From assembly GCA_947648875.1 (NCBI GenBank), contig CANSPM010000025.1:1-54880 (forward strand): a DNA stretch of 54,880 bases, given 5' to 3'. Source of the stretch: an uncultured Lachnospiraceae bacterium. GTDB taxonomy: Bacteria; Bacillota; Clostridia; Lachnospirales; Lachnospiraceae. The stretch's first letter is position 1; every line of letters starts with the position of its first letter. The notes under the pieces were generated by a model. The model searched no databases and was not told the DNA's origin. It worked only from the letters and a program-made list of their open reading frames with translations. Both the position numbers and the translations under genes were made by a program. Below, in pieces: positions 1 through 7,028 of this stretch.

Positions 1-674
1 TTCACCACCCGCAGCGAGCCTCTGTACAGTTCACTGTAAAAAAGTTCCGCGTTTCCTTCCTCCAGCAGCACATTGATTCTGGTCGCCGCCGATGCGGTAT
101 CCTGTGGGGGAATCAGACTGCCTGAAGAATCAAATGCCTGATATACCATCACATTATCCCAGGTCAGATAAGCCTGCCCCAGTTCCTCATCCACCGTATA
201 GATATGTATCCTGTCTCCACCGCGCAATGTACCGCTGACCAGCTGATACAAATCCTCCGCTTTGCATCCAGCAATCACAGGTTTATCCAGCGCCGCCCTG
301 TATCTGGCTGCCGGCACAAACATGGCTTCGGTGATCATACTTCCCACCGGGATCGTCATAACAGCCTGACTTCCCACCAATCTCCAGGGATCTGTCACCG
401 CCTGCTGCGGAATATGCCGTGCATCCACTTGCGTCTGTCGGAATACAATGCCGATATTATCCTGGGTCAATTCCGTTCCTTTTTCCAGTGCCTCTGCCAA
501 GATCCAACAATCCGCTTTCTCATAGGCACTCAGAGCATTTTTCTCCACATTGAGCAGCACCACATAGGTAATCGCAGCCGCTGCGAAAGCCGCCAGAATA
601 ACTCCCGGCAAACCTCTTTTCATCCGCCCCCCGGGCTCCCTGCACCGTTCTTTTTTTTGCTCCTTATTTTTCAT
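1..674 (-). CDS. CpaB/RcpC-like SAF-domain protein of the Tad locus (3' end outside window)
   Basis: This open frame runs off the left edge, so its C-terminus is missing. The chosen ATG (674) has GGAG six bases upstream; in-frame ATGs at 680 and 686 are alternatives. Residues 1-18 are basic, followed by one membrane segment of about 20 residues (around GLPGVILAAFAAAAITYVVL), and then an extracytoplasmic part. That part resembles SAF domains of CpaB/RcpC Flp-pilus assembly proteins: an ALEKGTELTQDNI stretch and a later DRIHIYTVDEE stretch. It is the last visible gene of the minus-strand Tad locus and begins about 45 bases after the preceding gene ends. In known Tad systems CpaB sits in the periplasm or cell-wall zone and stabilises the secretion channel. 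The family call is by motif and context; sequence identity is probably low. Confidence 0.7.
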   Translation of the reverse strand, partial: MKNKEQKKERCREPGGRMKRGLPGVILAAFAAAAITYVVLLNVEKNALSAYEKADCWILAEALEKGTELTQDNIGIVFRQTQVDARHIPQQAVTDPWRLVGSQAVMTIPVGSMITEAMFVPAARYRAALDKPVIAGCKAEDLYQLVSGTLRGGDRIHIYTVDEELGQAYLTWDNVMVYQAFDSSGSLIPPQDTASAATRINVLLEEGNAELFYSELYRGSLRVV

Positions 675-719
675 ATCCATCTCCATTCCGCCGCCTTCGA
701 CTGGCGACACAAATAGCAA

Positions 720-1403
720 TCACCCATCTTCGCTCTCACACCTCACTATATCAACACTTTTTTCTTTCTCTGCGTCAATGATACGCCCCATGAGCCCCAT
801 GACCCGGAATCCTACCCGACTGTATATGGTAGTATGCTCCACCGGTACTCCGTCGGGAGTCTCGACATCTCCCGGTCCTGCCCTCTCCTGCCTCAGACAG
901 TTGCCTTCACCGTCATATACGCTGATCTGTATCTCCTGCGGGAATACATTGTAAACAATGTATTCCCGCAGCTCAATCTGTCCAGTCAGCAAATCTTCTT
1001 TGGCGCTATAGCCCTCCTCATTCAAGGCCAGATTATAGTACAGAGCGTCTCGATAAACCCGAAACGCATTCTGCGTATCCCTGATCCGCACGCTGTGACT
1101 CCTGCCGTATTCCTCCACATCAATCAACGCCGATGCCAGATTGGACACCGCCAGAGCGTCTTCCACGTAAGCCCCCGCCGCCATATATACATACACCTTG
1201 AACTGAAACAGCGCCACAATCAGCACCATCAGAAAGAAAAACATTGCTGCCACCACATCCACCTGCCCCTTGCGGACCGACAGCCCGCAGCGGCAGGCGG
1301 GCACGCTGCCACCGGATTTCCAGATCCTAATGTTTGGCAGTGGACATACGGATTTCTTCCACGGGCACTTCCCGGGCCGTAAAAATCGACCGAAAAAGAT
1401 CAT
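720..1403 (-). CDS. TadE-like pseudopilin / membrane-anchored protein of the Tad locus
   Basis: The protein has 227 residues if translated from the ATG at 1403, which is preceded by a very strong Shine-Dalgarno (GGGGAGGAAATC). About 55 polar residues come first. Then comes one hydrophobic segment (AAMFFFLMVLIVALFQFKVY), followed by an extracytoplasmic domain. The pattern RKGQVDVVAAMFFF resembles the short cytoplasmic lead and membrane helix of TadE/TadF-type minor pseudopilins. The start overlaps the upstream gene by 77 bases, so a later GTG start is possible, but none has a comparable ribosome site. It is co-oriented with the Flp-like pilin and the CpaB-like gene. The exact family is not recognised. 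Confidence 0.65.
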   Translation of the reverse strand: MIFFGRFLRPGKCPWKKSVCPLPNIRIWKSGGSVPACRCGLSVRKGQVDVVAAMFFFLMVLIVALFQFKVYVYMAAGAYVEDALAVSNLASALIDVEEYGRSHSVRIRDTQNAFRVYRDALYYNLALNEEGYSAKEDLLTGQIELREYIVYNVFPQEIQISVYDGEGNCLRQERAGPGDVETPDGVPVEHTTIYSRVGFRVMGLMGRIIDAEKEKSVDIVRCESEDG

Positions 1404-1737
1404 GATTTCCTCCCCACATTCTTGCCTGTATTTTGCCCTGAATACGCAGGATCACGGAGTCCCCATAATCCACAGGATTCATGGTACTTCCCGCCAGGTC
1501 AATCCCCTTGAGTCCAATGGTGTGCAGTTCTGCCAGCAGCCGGTTCTTATCTCCCTCCGTCAGGCACCCCACAGTCTCCATCTTGAGGATATAACATCTG
1601 GCCACCTGACTCACCTGCCCCTTGCGAAGAAGCAGGTCACTGCAATAAAAATATGCTGTCACCACTACGGACATAGCCAGGATAGATATACAGACTGACA
1701 GGAAATCCAGCGTGGAACCTTCTCTCTTTCCTCCCAT
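1327..1737 (-). CDS. DUF4320/TadE-like small membrane protein
   Basis: This is a 136-residue protein with an N-terminal membrane segment (residues about 11-33, LDFLSVCISILAMSVVVTAY) and a soluble domain. The pattern KGQVSQVARCYILKMET followed by a later YGDSVILRIQGKI resembles the clostridial DUF4320 family. That family accompanies Tad-like and conjugation-associated secretion genes and is similar in layout to TadE pseudopilins. An AGGAGG lies seven bases before the ATG, partly overlapping the stop of the pilin gene. The next gene's strong ribosome site lies inside this coding sequence, so the two are probably translated in a coupled way. The family call comes from memory of the consensus and needs a profile search. 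Confidence 0.65.
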   Translation of the reverse strand: MGGKREGSTLDFLSVCISILAMSVVVTAYFYCSDLLLRKGQVSQVARCYILKMETVGCLTEGDKNRLLAELHTIGLKGIDLAGSTMNPVDYGDSVILRIQGKIQARMWGGNHDLFRSIFTAREVPVEEIRMSTAKH

Positions 1738-1747
1738 GCACTGCCTC

Positions 1748-1993
1748 CTAACCCAGAATGCCCGTGGCCTTTGCGGTCAGCGCATCCACAACTGTGGCTA
1801 TAAACACTTCCAGCTTGTCTTTCATTACCACGCAGAGCAGCAAGGCGATGATGCAGAGTCCCACCGTCACAAGCAGCCCATCAATACCGCAGCTCTTGCC
1901 GGTGACAATAGTACGCAGTCTTTGCCTCCAGACATGCCCAATTGTCTTCTTTTCCCTTCTGCATCCGTTTCCTGTAATATCAAATCTTTTCAT
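1748..1993 (-). CDS. Flp-like type IVb pilin
   Basis: This is an 81-residue protein: about 38 polar N-terminal residues, then one long hydrophobic helix (GIDGLLVTVGLCIIALLLCV), then a short tail ending KATGILG. Size, single helix and position between TadC and TadE-like genes match Flp1-family pilins of Firmicutes. A canonical G/XXXXEY prepilin cleavage site is not evident. No prepilin peptidase (TadV) is seen in this window. The ATG overlaps the stop of an upstream 40-residue ORF in the arrangement TAATG, which suggests translational coupling. As the only pilin-like gene in view it is the best candidate for the major fibre subunit. Confidence 0.65.
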   Translation of the reverse strand: MKRFDITGNGCRREKKTIGHVWRQRLRTIVTGKSCGIDGLLVTVGLCIIALLLCVVMKDKLEVFIATVVDALTAKATGILG

Positions 1994-2115
1994 TATTTTT
2001 CTCCTTCATTGAAGTCCCGCAATGCCTTCCCAGTCTTCTTACCGCCGAAAAAAGTGCTGACCACACCAACACCCATTCCCGAAACTGTCCGGGCAATTGC
2101 TGTTTCAAGCTCCAC
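1993..2115 (-). CDS. Small 40-aa ORF between tadC and the pilin gene
   Basis: This short frame starts at GTG 2115, four bases after an AGGAG, and its TAA stop overlaps the ATG of the pilin gene by one base. The peptide contains a glycine-rich stretch (SGMGVGVVSTFFGGKKTGK) and a charged tail ending DFNEGEK. An internal ATG is also present. Precise coupling to the pilin start and tight packing after tadC favour a real gene or a translated coupling leader. An alternative frame starting at ATG 2117 reads through into the pilin start and looks less natural. I do not recognise a family. Confidence 0.4.
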   Translation of the reverse strand: MELETAIARTVSGMGVGVVSTFFGGKKTGKALRDFNEGEK

Positions 2116-2122
2116 ATATCTC

Positions 2123-2965
2123 CTAATTCCAAAACATATTGTTCATAAACATGTGCTCCACACAGGCATACAGCACCACGGCGATGATGGCAGCAAAGAT
2201 TCCCAGCTGATAAAAGGTGATACTGCGGTCCAGTCTCTCCTTCCTGCGACTTTGCATTGTCAGCTCCATATCTTTGATCTGATCCGCGATATCTCCCAAC
2301 AACTCCACCGCCTGTCCCGATTCCATGGCCTGGAGAATCGTGATACACAGGGAATCAATATATTGATTGTTAAACTTTCCCTGAAACTGTTCCAACGCCT
2401 GGTCCAGATCTGCTTTCATCACGATATCGCCAGCCAAAGTCTCCAGACCGTCCCTTAGCCGGACCTGTTTTACACTTCCATACACTTCCGCCAGAGCATC
2501 TGTGACATAGACACCTGCCCGAATCTGTATGGACAGCGCATTGTAAACCAGATTCAGTTCTGTCAGCATGGCCTCATTATCCCGGCGATTCATGCGCTCC
2601 AGCAGAATACCAGGCAAAAATGCTGCCAGAAACGCCCCGGCCAGTCCCACCGGTAGCCCCCAGGAAAGTCCGATCACAAAGCCCGCCCCCGTCAAAGCCA
2701 GACAAAGGGTCAGATAGCTGACAGGATTAATCCATTTTCCAAAATGATAAGTCGCGCCGTTTACCCGCAGAAATGCATCCCATTTTTCATAATCCCACAG
2801 TTTCCCCTTTTTGCCCCGGGCGCGCATGCAAAAGGTGTCATAAGCCCGCAGCACCACTTCCCCGGTATGGCCCCCGCTCATCAGGCAGATCCACTCCACA
2901 CCGATCAGCAGAGCCATCGCCAACTGTATTCCCCGTAATATCCTGTGTATTGTAAAATACTCCAT
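2123..2965 (-). CDS. tadC: TadC-like type II secretion system F-domain protein
   Basis: This is a 280-residue inner-membrane protein. Two hydrophobic segments (about residues 10-27 and 83-120) precede a cytoplasmic helical domain typical of T2SF proteins (MLTELNLVYNALSIQIRAGV, then MESGQAVELLGDIADQIKDM). A further membrane helix sits near the C-terminus (FYQLGIFAAIIAVVLYACV). TadB and TadC form the membrane platform that couples the TadA ATPase to pilus extrusion. It lies downstream of the TadB-like gene with about 70 bases between them, and upstream of the pilin. TadB and TadC are hard to tell apart by eye; the assignment rests on order and divergence. Confidence 0.75.
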   Translation of the reverse strand: MEYFTIHRILRGIQLAMALLIGVEWICLMSGGHTGEVVLRAYDTFCMRARGKKGKLWDYEKWDAFLRVNGATYHFGKWINPVSYLTLCLALTGAGFVIGLSWGLPVGLAGAFLAAFLPGILLERMNRRDNEAMLTELNLVYNALSIQIRAGVYVTDALAEVYGSVKQVRLRDGLETLAGDIVMKADLDQALEQFQGKFNNQYIDSLCITILQAMESGQAVELLGDIADQIKDMELTMQSRRKERLDRSITFYQLGIFAAIIAVVLYACVEHMFMNNMFWN

Positions 2966-3033
2966 ATTGTATACCGTCCTCCCTCATTGCCATTTCGCTA
3001 AATTATGCCCGTGTCTTTCTTCACCCCTATGGG

Positions 3034-3978
3034 TCAATGATCCAGCATTCGTACCTGTCTGTAGAATAGCAGCAATATCACGCCGATCACGGTCAAACAG
3101 CCGATTCCGGGCAGAGTATGAAGCATAATCTCCGACAGTGGAATCCCCACCAGGGCTTCCAGCGCTTTCAGTATCACCAGGATCATCGCCCCCAGAATCA
3201 CAATATTTACCCAGGCCTCCCGCACCAGAGATTTGCGCTCCTGCCGCATACGGGTATACTCCCTGATGGACCGCCTGCTCTGGGACACCAGCACCGTCAA
3301 GTCCGCCGAATACCGCAGACTGACTTCCAGATTCCTGATAAGTTCCTGAAATTTGGGGTGCTGAATCTTCTCCGCCATGGCCAGCAGCGCGATGCTGGTA
3401 TCACCGGAGGTCTGGGCCTCATAATAGCAGGCATCCAGCGCTCCCCGCAGAGGCTCTCCCACATAGGGGCTGACCTGACCCAGCACAGCCGTAATTTCGC
3501 CGGAGGTAATACTGTAATTGCCCAGAAAATCCAGAAATTTCATGAGATTTTCGTCCGTCGCGTTGTAGTTTCGGCTTATGCTTTGATTCACCGTTACGGA
3601 GATCAGCAGCTCCATCCCCCCCGCTGCCAGCAAGGCCTGCTGCCAGGACATCCCCAGCAGCAGCGTCAGGAAATAAACTGCCATGCCTGCCGTCAGATTA
3701 CCCAATATCCAGAGTTCCGGTGTCAGGAACGGAAAACGACTGCTGATCCCACTGTATAACAGCCTCTGTTCCATGCGCTGCCAAAAACCTTTTTTGGCCC
3801 TGAGCATTTGCAGGCTGCGCCGATTATCCAAAACTCTTCTGGCGGCGGCTGTCTCCAGAGAGTCATAGGCTCTGTGCCAAAGCTGACGCAAGATGCTCTC
3901 CCTCCTGATCCACAGAAACAGCGCCGCGAATCCCGCCGCCAGTTCCGCCAACAGCAATACCTTAAAATAATTGCTCAT
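3034..3978 (-). CDS. tadB: TadB-like type II secretion system F-domain protein
   Basis: The protein has 314 residues from the ATG at 3978, chosen because AAGGAGA lies six bases upstream; a longer frame to 4020 lacks this. The start overlaps the end of the ATPase gene by 17 bases, so the genes are translationally coupled. An N-terminal membrane helix (VLLLAELAAGFAALFLWI) is followed by a central hydrophobic pair near residues 95-130. A long cytoplasmic T2SF-type helical region follows (MKFLDFLGNYSITSGEITAV), and C-terminal membrane helices end the protein. The role is a platform protein for assembly of Flp-type fibres. Confidence 0.75.
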   Translation of the reverse strand: MSNYFKVLLLAELAAGFAALFLWIRRESILRQLWHRAYDSLETAAARRVLDNRRSLQMLRAKKGFWQRMEQRLLYSGISSRFPFLTPELWILGNLTAGMAVYFLTLLLGMSWQQALLAAGGMELLISVTVNQSISRNYNATDENLMKFLDFLGNYSITSGEITAVLGQVSPYVGEPLRGALDACYYEAQTSGDTSIALLAMAEKIQHPKFQELIRNLEVSLRYSADLTVLVSQSRRSIREYTRMRQERKSLVREAWVNIVILGAMILVILKALEALVGIPLSEIMLHTLPGIGCLTVIGVILLLFYRQVRMLDH

Positions 3979-5128
3979 AGTCCATCTCCTTAGTCTTCCG
4001 ATTCCAGCCCCGATTTGCAAATACCTGCTTCACCTTGTATTTTTCCATAAAAATGACCGTTGTAAAACACTCCATCATATTCATAAGTTCCTCCCGGGAA
4101 TAGCGGCTGCCATACATGGCATAATCCACCAGCTTGTTCACTGCCTTGTCGGCGCCTGGGGCGTGGATTGTGGCCGCGCAGAGTTGTCCGGTGTAGGCCG
4201 CGTTCAAAAGATACAGGGCCTCGTCCCCCTTCACCTCCCCAATGATAAAAAAGTCCACATCCATAGTCAGGCCCGCGATGCTGATATTTTTCAGATCATA
4301 GCTGACCTGGCTCTCCCCGCTGCCGGGCAAAGAGTGCAGAAACATCATATCCGGGTGCCGTTTAGTGGTCAGTTCGTCCGCCTGCTGGGTCACCAGAATA
4401 GCCACATCATCCGGCAAAGTCTCCTTAAGGGCATTGAGCAGCGTCGTCTTGCCGGAGGAGTTACCTCCGCAGACCAGCGTAGAGCCAGCCCGAAAACGAC
4501 AGATCAGAAGCTGGGCCAATTCCCGGTCAAGCATCCCCCGAAGAATCAGTTCTTCCATCTCCGGGAAGTCTCTTGGCACCTTGCGGATACACAGATACGG
4601 CTCGCCGTAGGTATTTACCAGGGGCATGGAGATGGTGAAACGTAGGATGAAATCCGGATGACTTTCCGCATCCGTAAACCGCTGTATGGCATTTAAATTT
4701 GAGATATTGACCTGGTTTTTGGTTGCCACATAATCCACAAACTGTCGGTACTCCTTCTCTGACAAAAAGCCTATCCCGGCGTCCATGCGCCGTCCCCGCC
4801 GCTTGACACGGATATTGTCATGGCTGACGATACGGATATCCGAGATCTCCGCGTCGTCAATCAACGGCGAAATCAGGGAATACCCAAAGATATACTGTTC
4901 AAACCGGCCTGTCAGTTCACCGGCCTGCTCCGGAGTAATCCCGTAGGTTAGCTGTGCGTACTGTGTAACCTCCCCCAGAAAACTCTCCCTGCTGATCAGT
5001 CCTTTTTTCATCTGGATCAGGGATGGCTGCTTTTTAGTGGAATAATCGTCCACCAATCTGCCCAGCAGCGCGGACAAATCTGTCTCCAAAACGCCTGTTC
5101 CGCCTGCTTCCCGTAATGTGTCTGTCAT
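3962..5128 (-). CDS. tadA: TadA/CpaF-family secretion ATPase
   Basis: This is a 388-residue cytoplasmic ATPase of the type II/IV secretion superfamily. The Walker A motif is CGGNSSGKTTLLNAL and the Walker B region is DVDFFIIGEVKGDEALYLLNA. The N-terminal domain contains ISPLIDDAEISDIRIVSHDN, which is typical of CpaF proteins. It powers pilin extrusion through the TadB/TadC platform. It is the first gene of the minus-strand locus; about 360 bases separate it from the divergent small peptide gene, leaving room for the operon promoter. The length is at the shorter end for CpaF, with no FHA domain attached. Confidence 0.9.
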   Translation of the reverse strand: MTDTLREAGGTGVLETDLSALLGRLVDDYSTKKQPSLIQMKKGLISRESFLGEVTQYAQLTYGITPEQAGELTGRFEQYIFGYSLISPLIDDAEISDIRIVSHDNIRVKRRGRRMDAGIGFLSEKEYRQFVDYVATKNQVNISNLNAIQRFTDAESHPDFILRFTISMPLVNTYGEPYLCIRKVPRDFPEMEELILRGMLDRELAQLLICRFRAGSTLVCGGNSSGKTTLLNALKETLPDDVAILVTQQADELTTKRHPDMMFLHSLPGSGESQVSYDLKNISIAGLTMDVDFFIIGEVKGDEALYLLNAAYTGQLCAATIHAPGADKAVNKLVDYAMYGSRYSREELMNMMECFTTVIFMEKYKVKQVFANRGWNRKTKEMDYEQLF

Positions 5129-5485
5129 GTAAAAAAGAGATCACCTGTCCTTTCCGTTCTAATAGTCCTTTCCTCTTGTGAAATCAAAAGGAAGCAATTA
5201 TACACCCGTGTATTCGTCAACACACCTGCGCACTTCATAGCCTGTTACATAATACTCTGTTCATGGGTAACTTCCGAAACCGAAGATTCACCTGAAAAAT
5301 GAAATGTAATAGGAAGATAAGAAGTTCTTCCCCGTCCTATATAGGGTATTTCAAAAGATACACCCTTTTTTGGGATTTGTCAATAGGGATAATGAAAATA
5401 AAAAAAATGAATATGACAGTTGTTTTTTTTGTGAGAACACGCTATACTCTATAGTAAAGTAACCGATAAAGCAGGAGGGAAATTT
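5129..5485. other. Divergent intergenic region upstream of the Tad operon
   Basis: No gene is supported here. On the minus strand TATAAT lies at 5202-5197, about 70 bases before the ATPase start, and a TTGACG lies 12 bases further upstream, too close for a standard sigma-A pair. A TATAAT-only or regulated promoter for the Tad operon is possible. On the plus strand an imperfect hairpin at 5344-5365 is followed by six T residues, terminator-like but without an obvious upstream plus-strand gene. The promoter of the small peptide gene occupies 5420-5448. Confidence 0.4.
5420..5448 (+). promoter_or_regulatory. Sigma-A promoter of the 36-aa peptide gene
   Basis: TTGTTT (5420-5425) and TATACT (5443-5448) are separated by 17 bases. 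The start codon is 38 bases downstream of the -10 box and preceded by GCAGGAGGG. Confidence 0.6.
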
Positions 5486-5596
5486 ATGTTTATACTATTG
5501 GCCGGAGGATTATTAATCATTATTGTTGCTGTGGTTGTCGCTGTGGTTTCTTCTGTGGTTTCCGCCGTAGCTGCCGAGACAGACTTCACGGAGTAA
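5486..5596 (+). CDS. 36-aa single-pass hydrophobic peptide
   Basis: An ATG with an ideal ribosome site (GCAGGAGGGAAATTT) opens a 36-codon frame. It encodes an almost entirely hydrophobic helix (LLAGGLLIIIVAVVVAVVSS) followed by a short tail ending AAETDFTE. A sigma-A promoter lies directly upstream. It is transcribed away from the Tad operon. The strong expression signals make it convincing as a gene despite its length. The function is unknown; it could be a small membrane regulator or a membrane-active peptide. No cognate antisense RNA is obvious. Confidence 0.6.
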   Translation: MFILLAGGLLIIIVAVVVAVVSSVVSAVAAETDFTE

Positions 5597-5757
5597 AAGA
5601 GGAAATAATTGGGGGGCAGTACGCTACTTCCGTTAAATCCGGTGAGATTTCATGGAATAAGTTTCTATAAACAAAAAAGCACTGTAAACCACATAAATAC
5701 CTCTTAACTCTATATAATGTTTCCTGCATAAAATATGTTTCGATAGGTATAGCCCAA

Positions 5758-5781
5758 AAGCCGGTGACCGCTCACCGGCTT
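5758..5781 (-). terminator. Hairpin terminator of the serine hydrolase gene
   Basis: Perfect 10-base arms (AAGCCGGTGA / TCACCGGCTT) enclose a CCGC loop, 14 bases after the minus-strand stop. A short T run follows on the minus strand. It may also stop plus-strand transcripts from the small peptide gene. Confidence 0.7.
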
Positions 5782-5794
5782 CAAGATCTCTTTA

Positions 5795-7015
5795 TTATTC
5801 CTCTCCAACTATAGAATCCATGCCATCTCCCAGTCTGTCCAGCGCCCCATAAGTGACATTGCGCAACCTGCGCAATGCGGAAGAACTGCTGTACCCGCAT
5901 CTCTGGATGAAATACAGCATCGTCATGTCTTCCGCCGGATCAATCGTCACATAGTTGCCTGTCCAGCCGTCCCAGCCGTATTCTCCTAGACTACCGATGG
6001 TTCCCGCCGCCCCCTGATCTGTAAGCACCCGCATCAGACATCCGTAACCGCAGCCCAGGTTGCTGTCCCAGTTAAACGCCGCCTTCTGCTCTGATGAAAG
6101 CCTGTTCTGGCGCATAAACTCCACCGTCTTCTTCCCCAGAATCCGGACGCCGTTATATACGCCGCCTCCCAGCAGCATCTGCGCAAAACGACTGTAGTCT
6201 TCCATTGTGGACACCAACCCCGCGCCGCCGGACTCAAAGGACACATCCTCACCATAATACTCTCCCAGATTACAGTCCTCATAAATTTCCAGCGCTTTGC
6301 TCTCCTCGTTCCAGATATAATTCTGGGCAAAACGCCGCCTCTTCTCCCTGGGCACATAAAAGCCTGTATCCTTCATTCCCAGAGGCATAAAAATCTCCTC
6401 CTGTAGAAAAGTTCCGTAGCGCTTTCCCGTCACCGCTTCCGCCACCGCCCCCAGCACATCGGCGGACAGACCGTACATCCAGCGTTCTCCCGGCTGAAAC
6501 GCCAGAGGAACCGCCGCTATGCGCTCAATCCATTCCCTGGTAGGCAGCCGCTGCCCCTGGGCCTGGGCTTCTTTCAGCCGCCGGAACAAATCGTCCATCA
6601 GCAAACCCGAGGGACTACAGCCCTCCCAGTTCTCGGGATAGGGGATACCGGAGGTCATATTCAGCAGATCATAGATCGTGGTCTCTCTATTTACCGGCAG
6701 AGGTTCCCCCTCCGGATTCCATACCGTCTGATTCTTAAAGCACGGCAGATACCGACTCACCGCCTCCCGCAGATCCAGCGCTCCCCGCTCTACCAGAAGC
6801 ATCACCGCCGCAGCCGTGATGGGCTTTGTCATGGAGAAAAGCCGGAAAATTGTATCCCGGTCTATGGGCATATGTCTCTCTCTGTCCGCATAGCCATAGG
6901 ACCCAAAATACCGCTCCCTGCCTCCCTGAATCAGCAGGTAGCCCGCCCCCACAATCTGTCCGGCCCTCACCTCCTGCCGCATAATGTCATTGATAGCCTG
7001 TCTATAATCATACAT
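5795..7015 (-). CDS. Serine hydrolase of the beta-lactamase/penicillin-binding protein fold (class C-like esterase)
   Basis: This is a 406-residue protein of the beta-lactamase-related family (EstB/class C type). The SxxK motif is SMTK with Ser61 and Lys64. A tyrosine motif region is YGLSADVLGAV (YxS rather than the YxN of true class C enzymes). The KTG-box position reads GWDGWTGNY. No signal peptide is visible, so the enzyme is probably cytoplasmic, arguing for an esterase or peptidase-like role rather than antibiotic resistance. It follows the GGDEF gene after 13 bases, so the two are probably one operon. The substrate cannot be inferred. Confidence 0.85.
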   Translation of the reverse strand: MYDYRQAINDIMRQEVRAGQIVGAGYLLIQGGRERYFGSYGYADRERHMPIDRDTIFRLFSMTKPITAAAVMLLVERGALDLREAVSRYLPCFKNQTVWNPEGEPLPVNRETTIYDLLNMTSGIPYPENWEGCSPSGLLMDDLFRRLKEAQAQGQRLPTREWIERIAAVPLAFQPGERWMYGLSADVLGAVAEAVTGKRYGTFLQEEIFMPLGMKDTGFYVPREKRRRFAQNYIWNEESKALEIYEDCNLGEYYGEDVSFESGGAGLVSTMEDYSRFAQMLLGGGVYNGVRILGKKTVEFMRQNRLSSEQKAAFNWDSNLGCGYGCLMRVLTDQGAAGTIGSLGEYGWDGWTGNYVTIDPAEDMTMLYFIQRCGYSSSSALRRLRNVTYGALDRLGDGMDSIVGEE

Positions 7016-7028
7016 AGCCGTCCCCCTC

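Noticed and set aside
5344..5371. Hairpin followed by six T residues, as a terminator
   Set aside because: No plus-strand gene ends upstream, and the stem is imperfect, so I only mention it in the intergenic entry.
5795..7015. Reading the serine hydrolase as an antibiotic-resistance beta-lactamase
   Set aside because: No signal peptide, and the YxN motif is altered; an esterase-like role is more likely.
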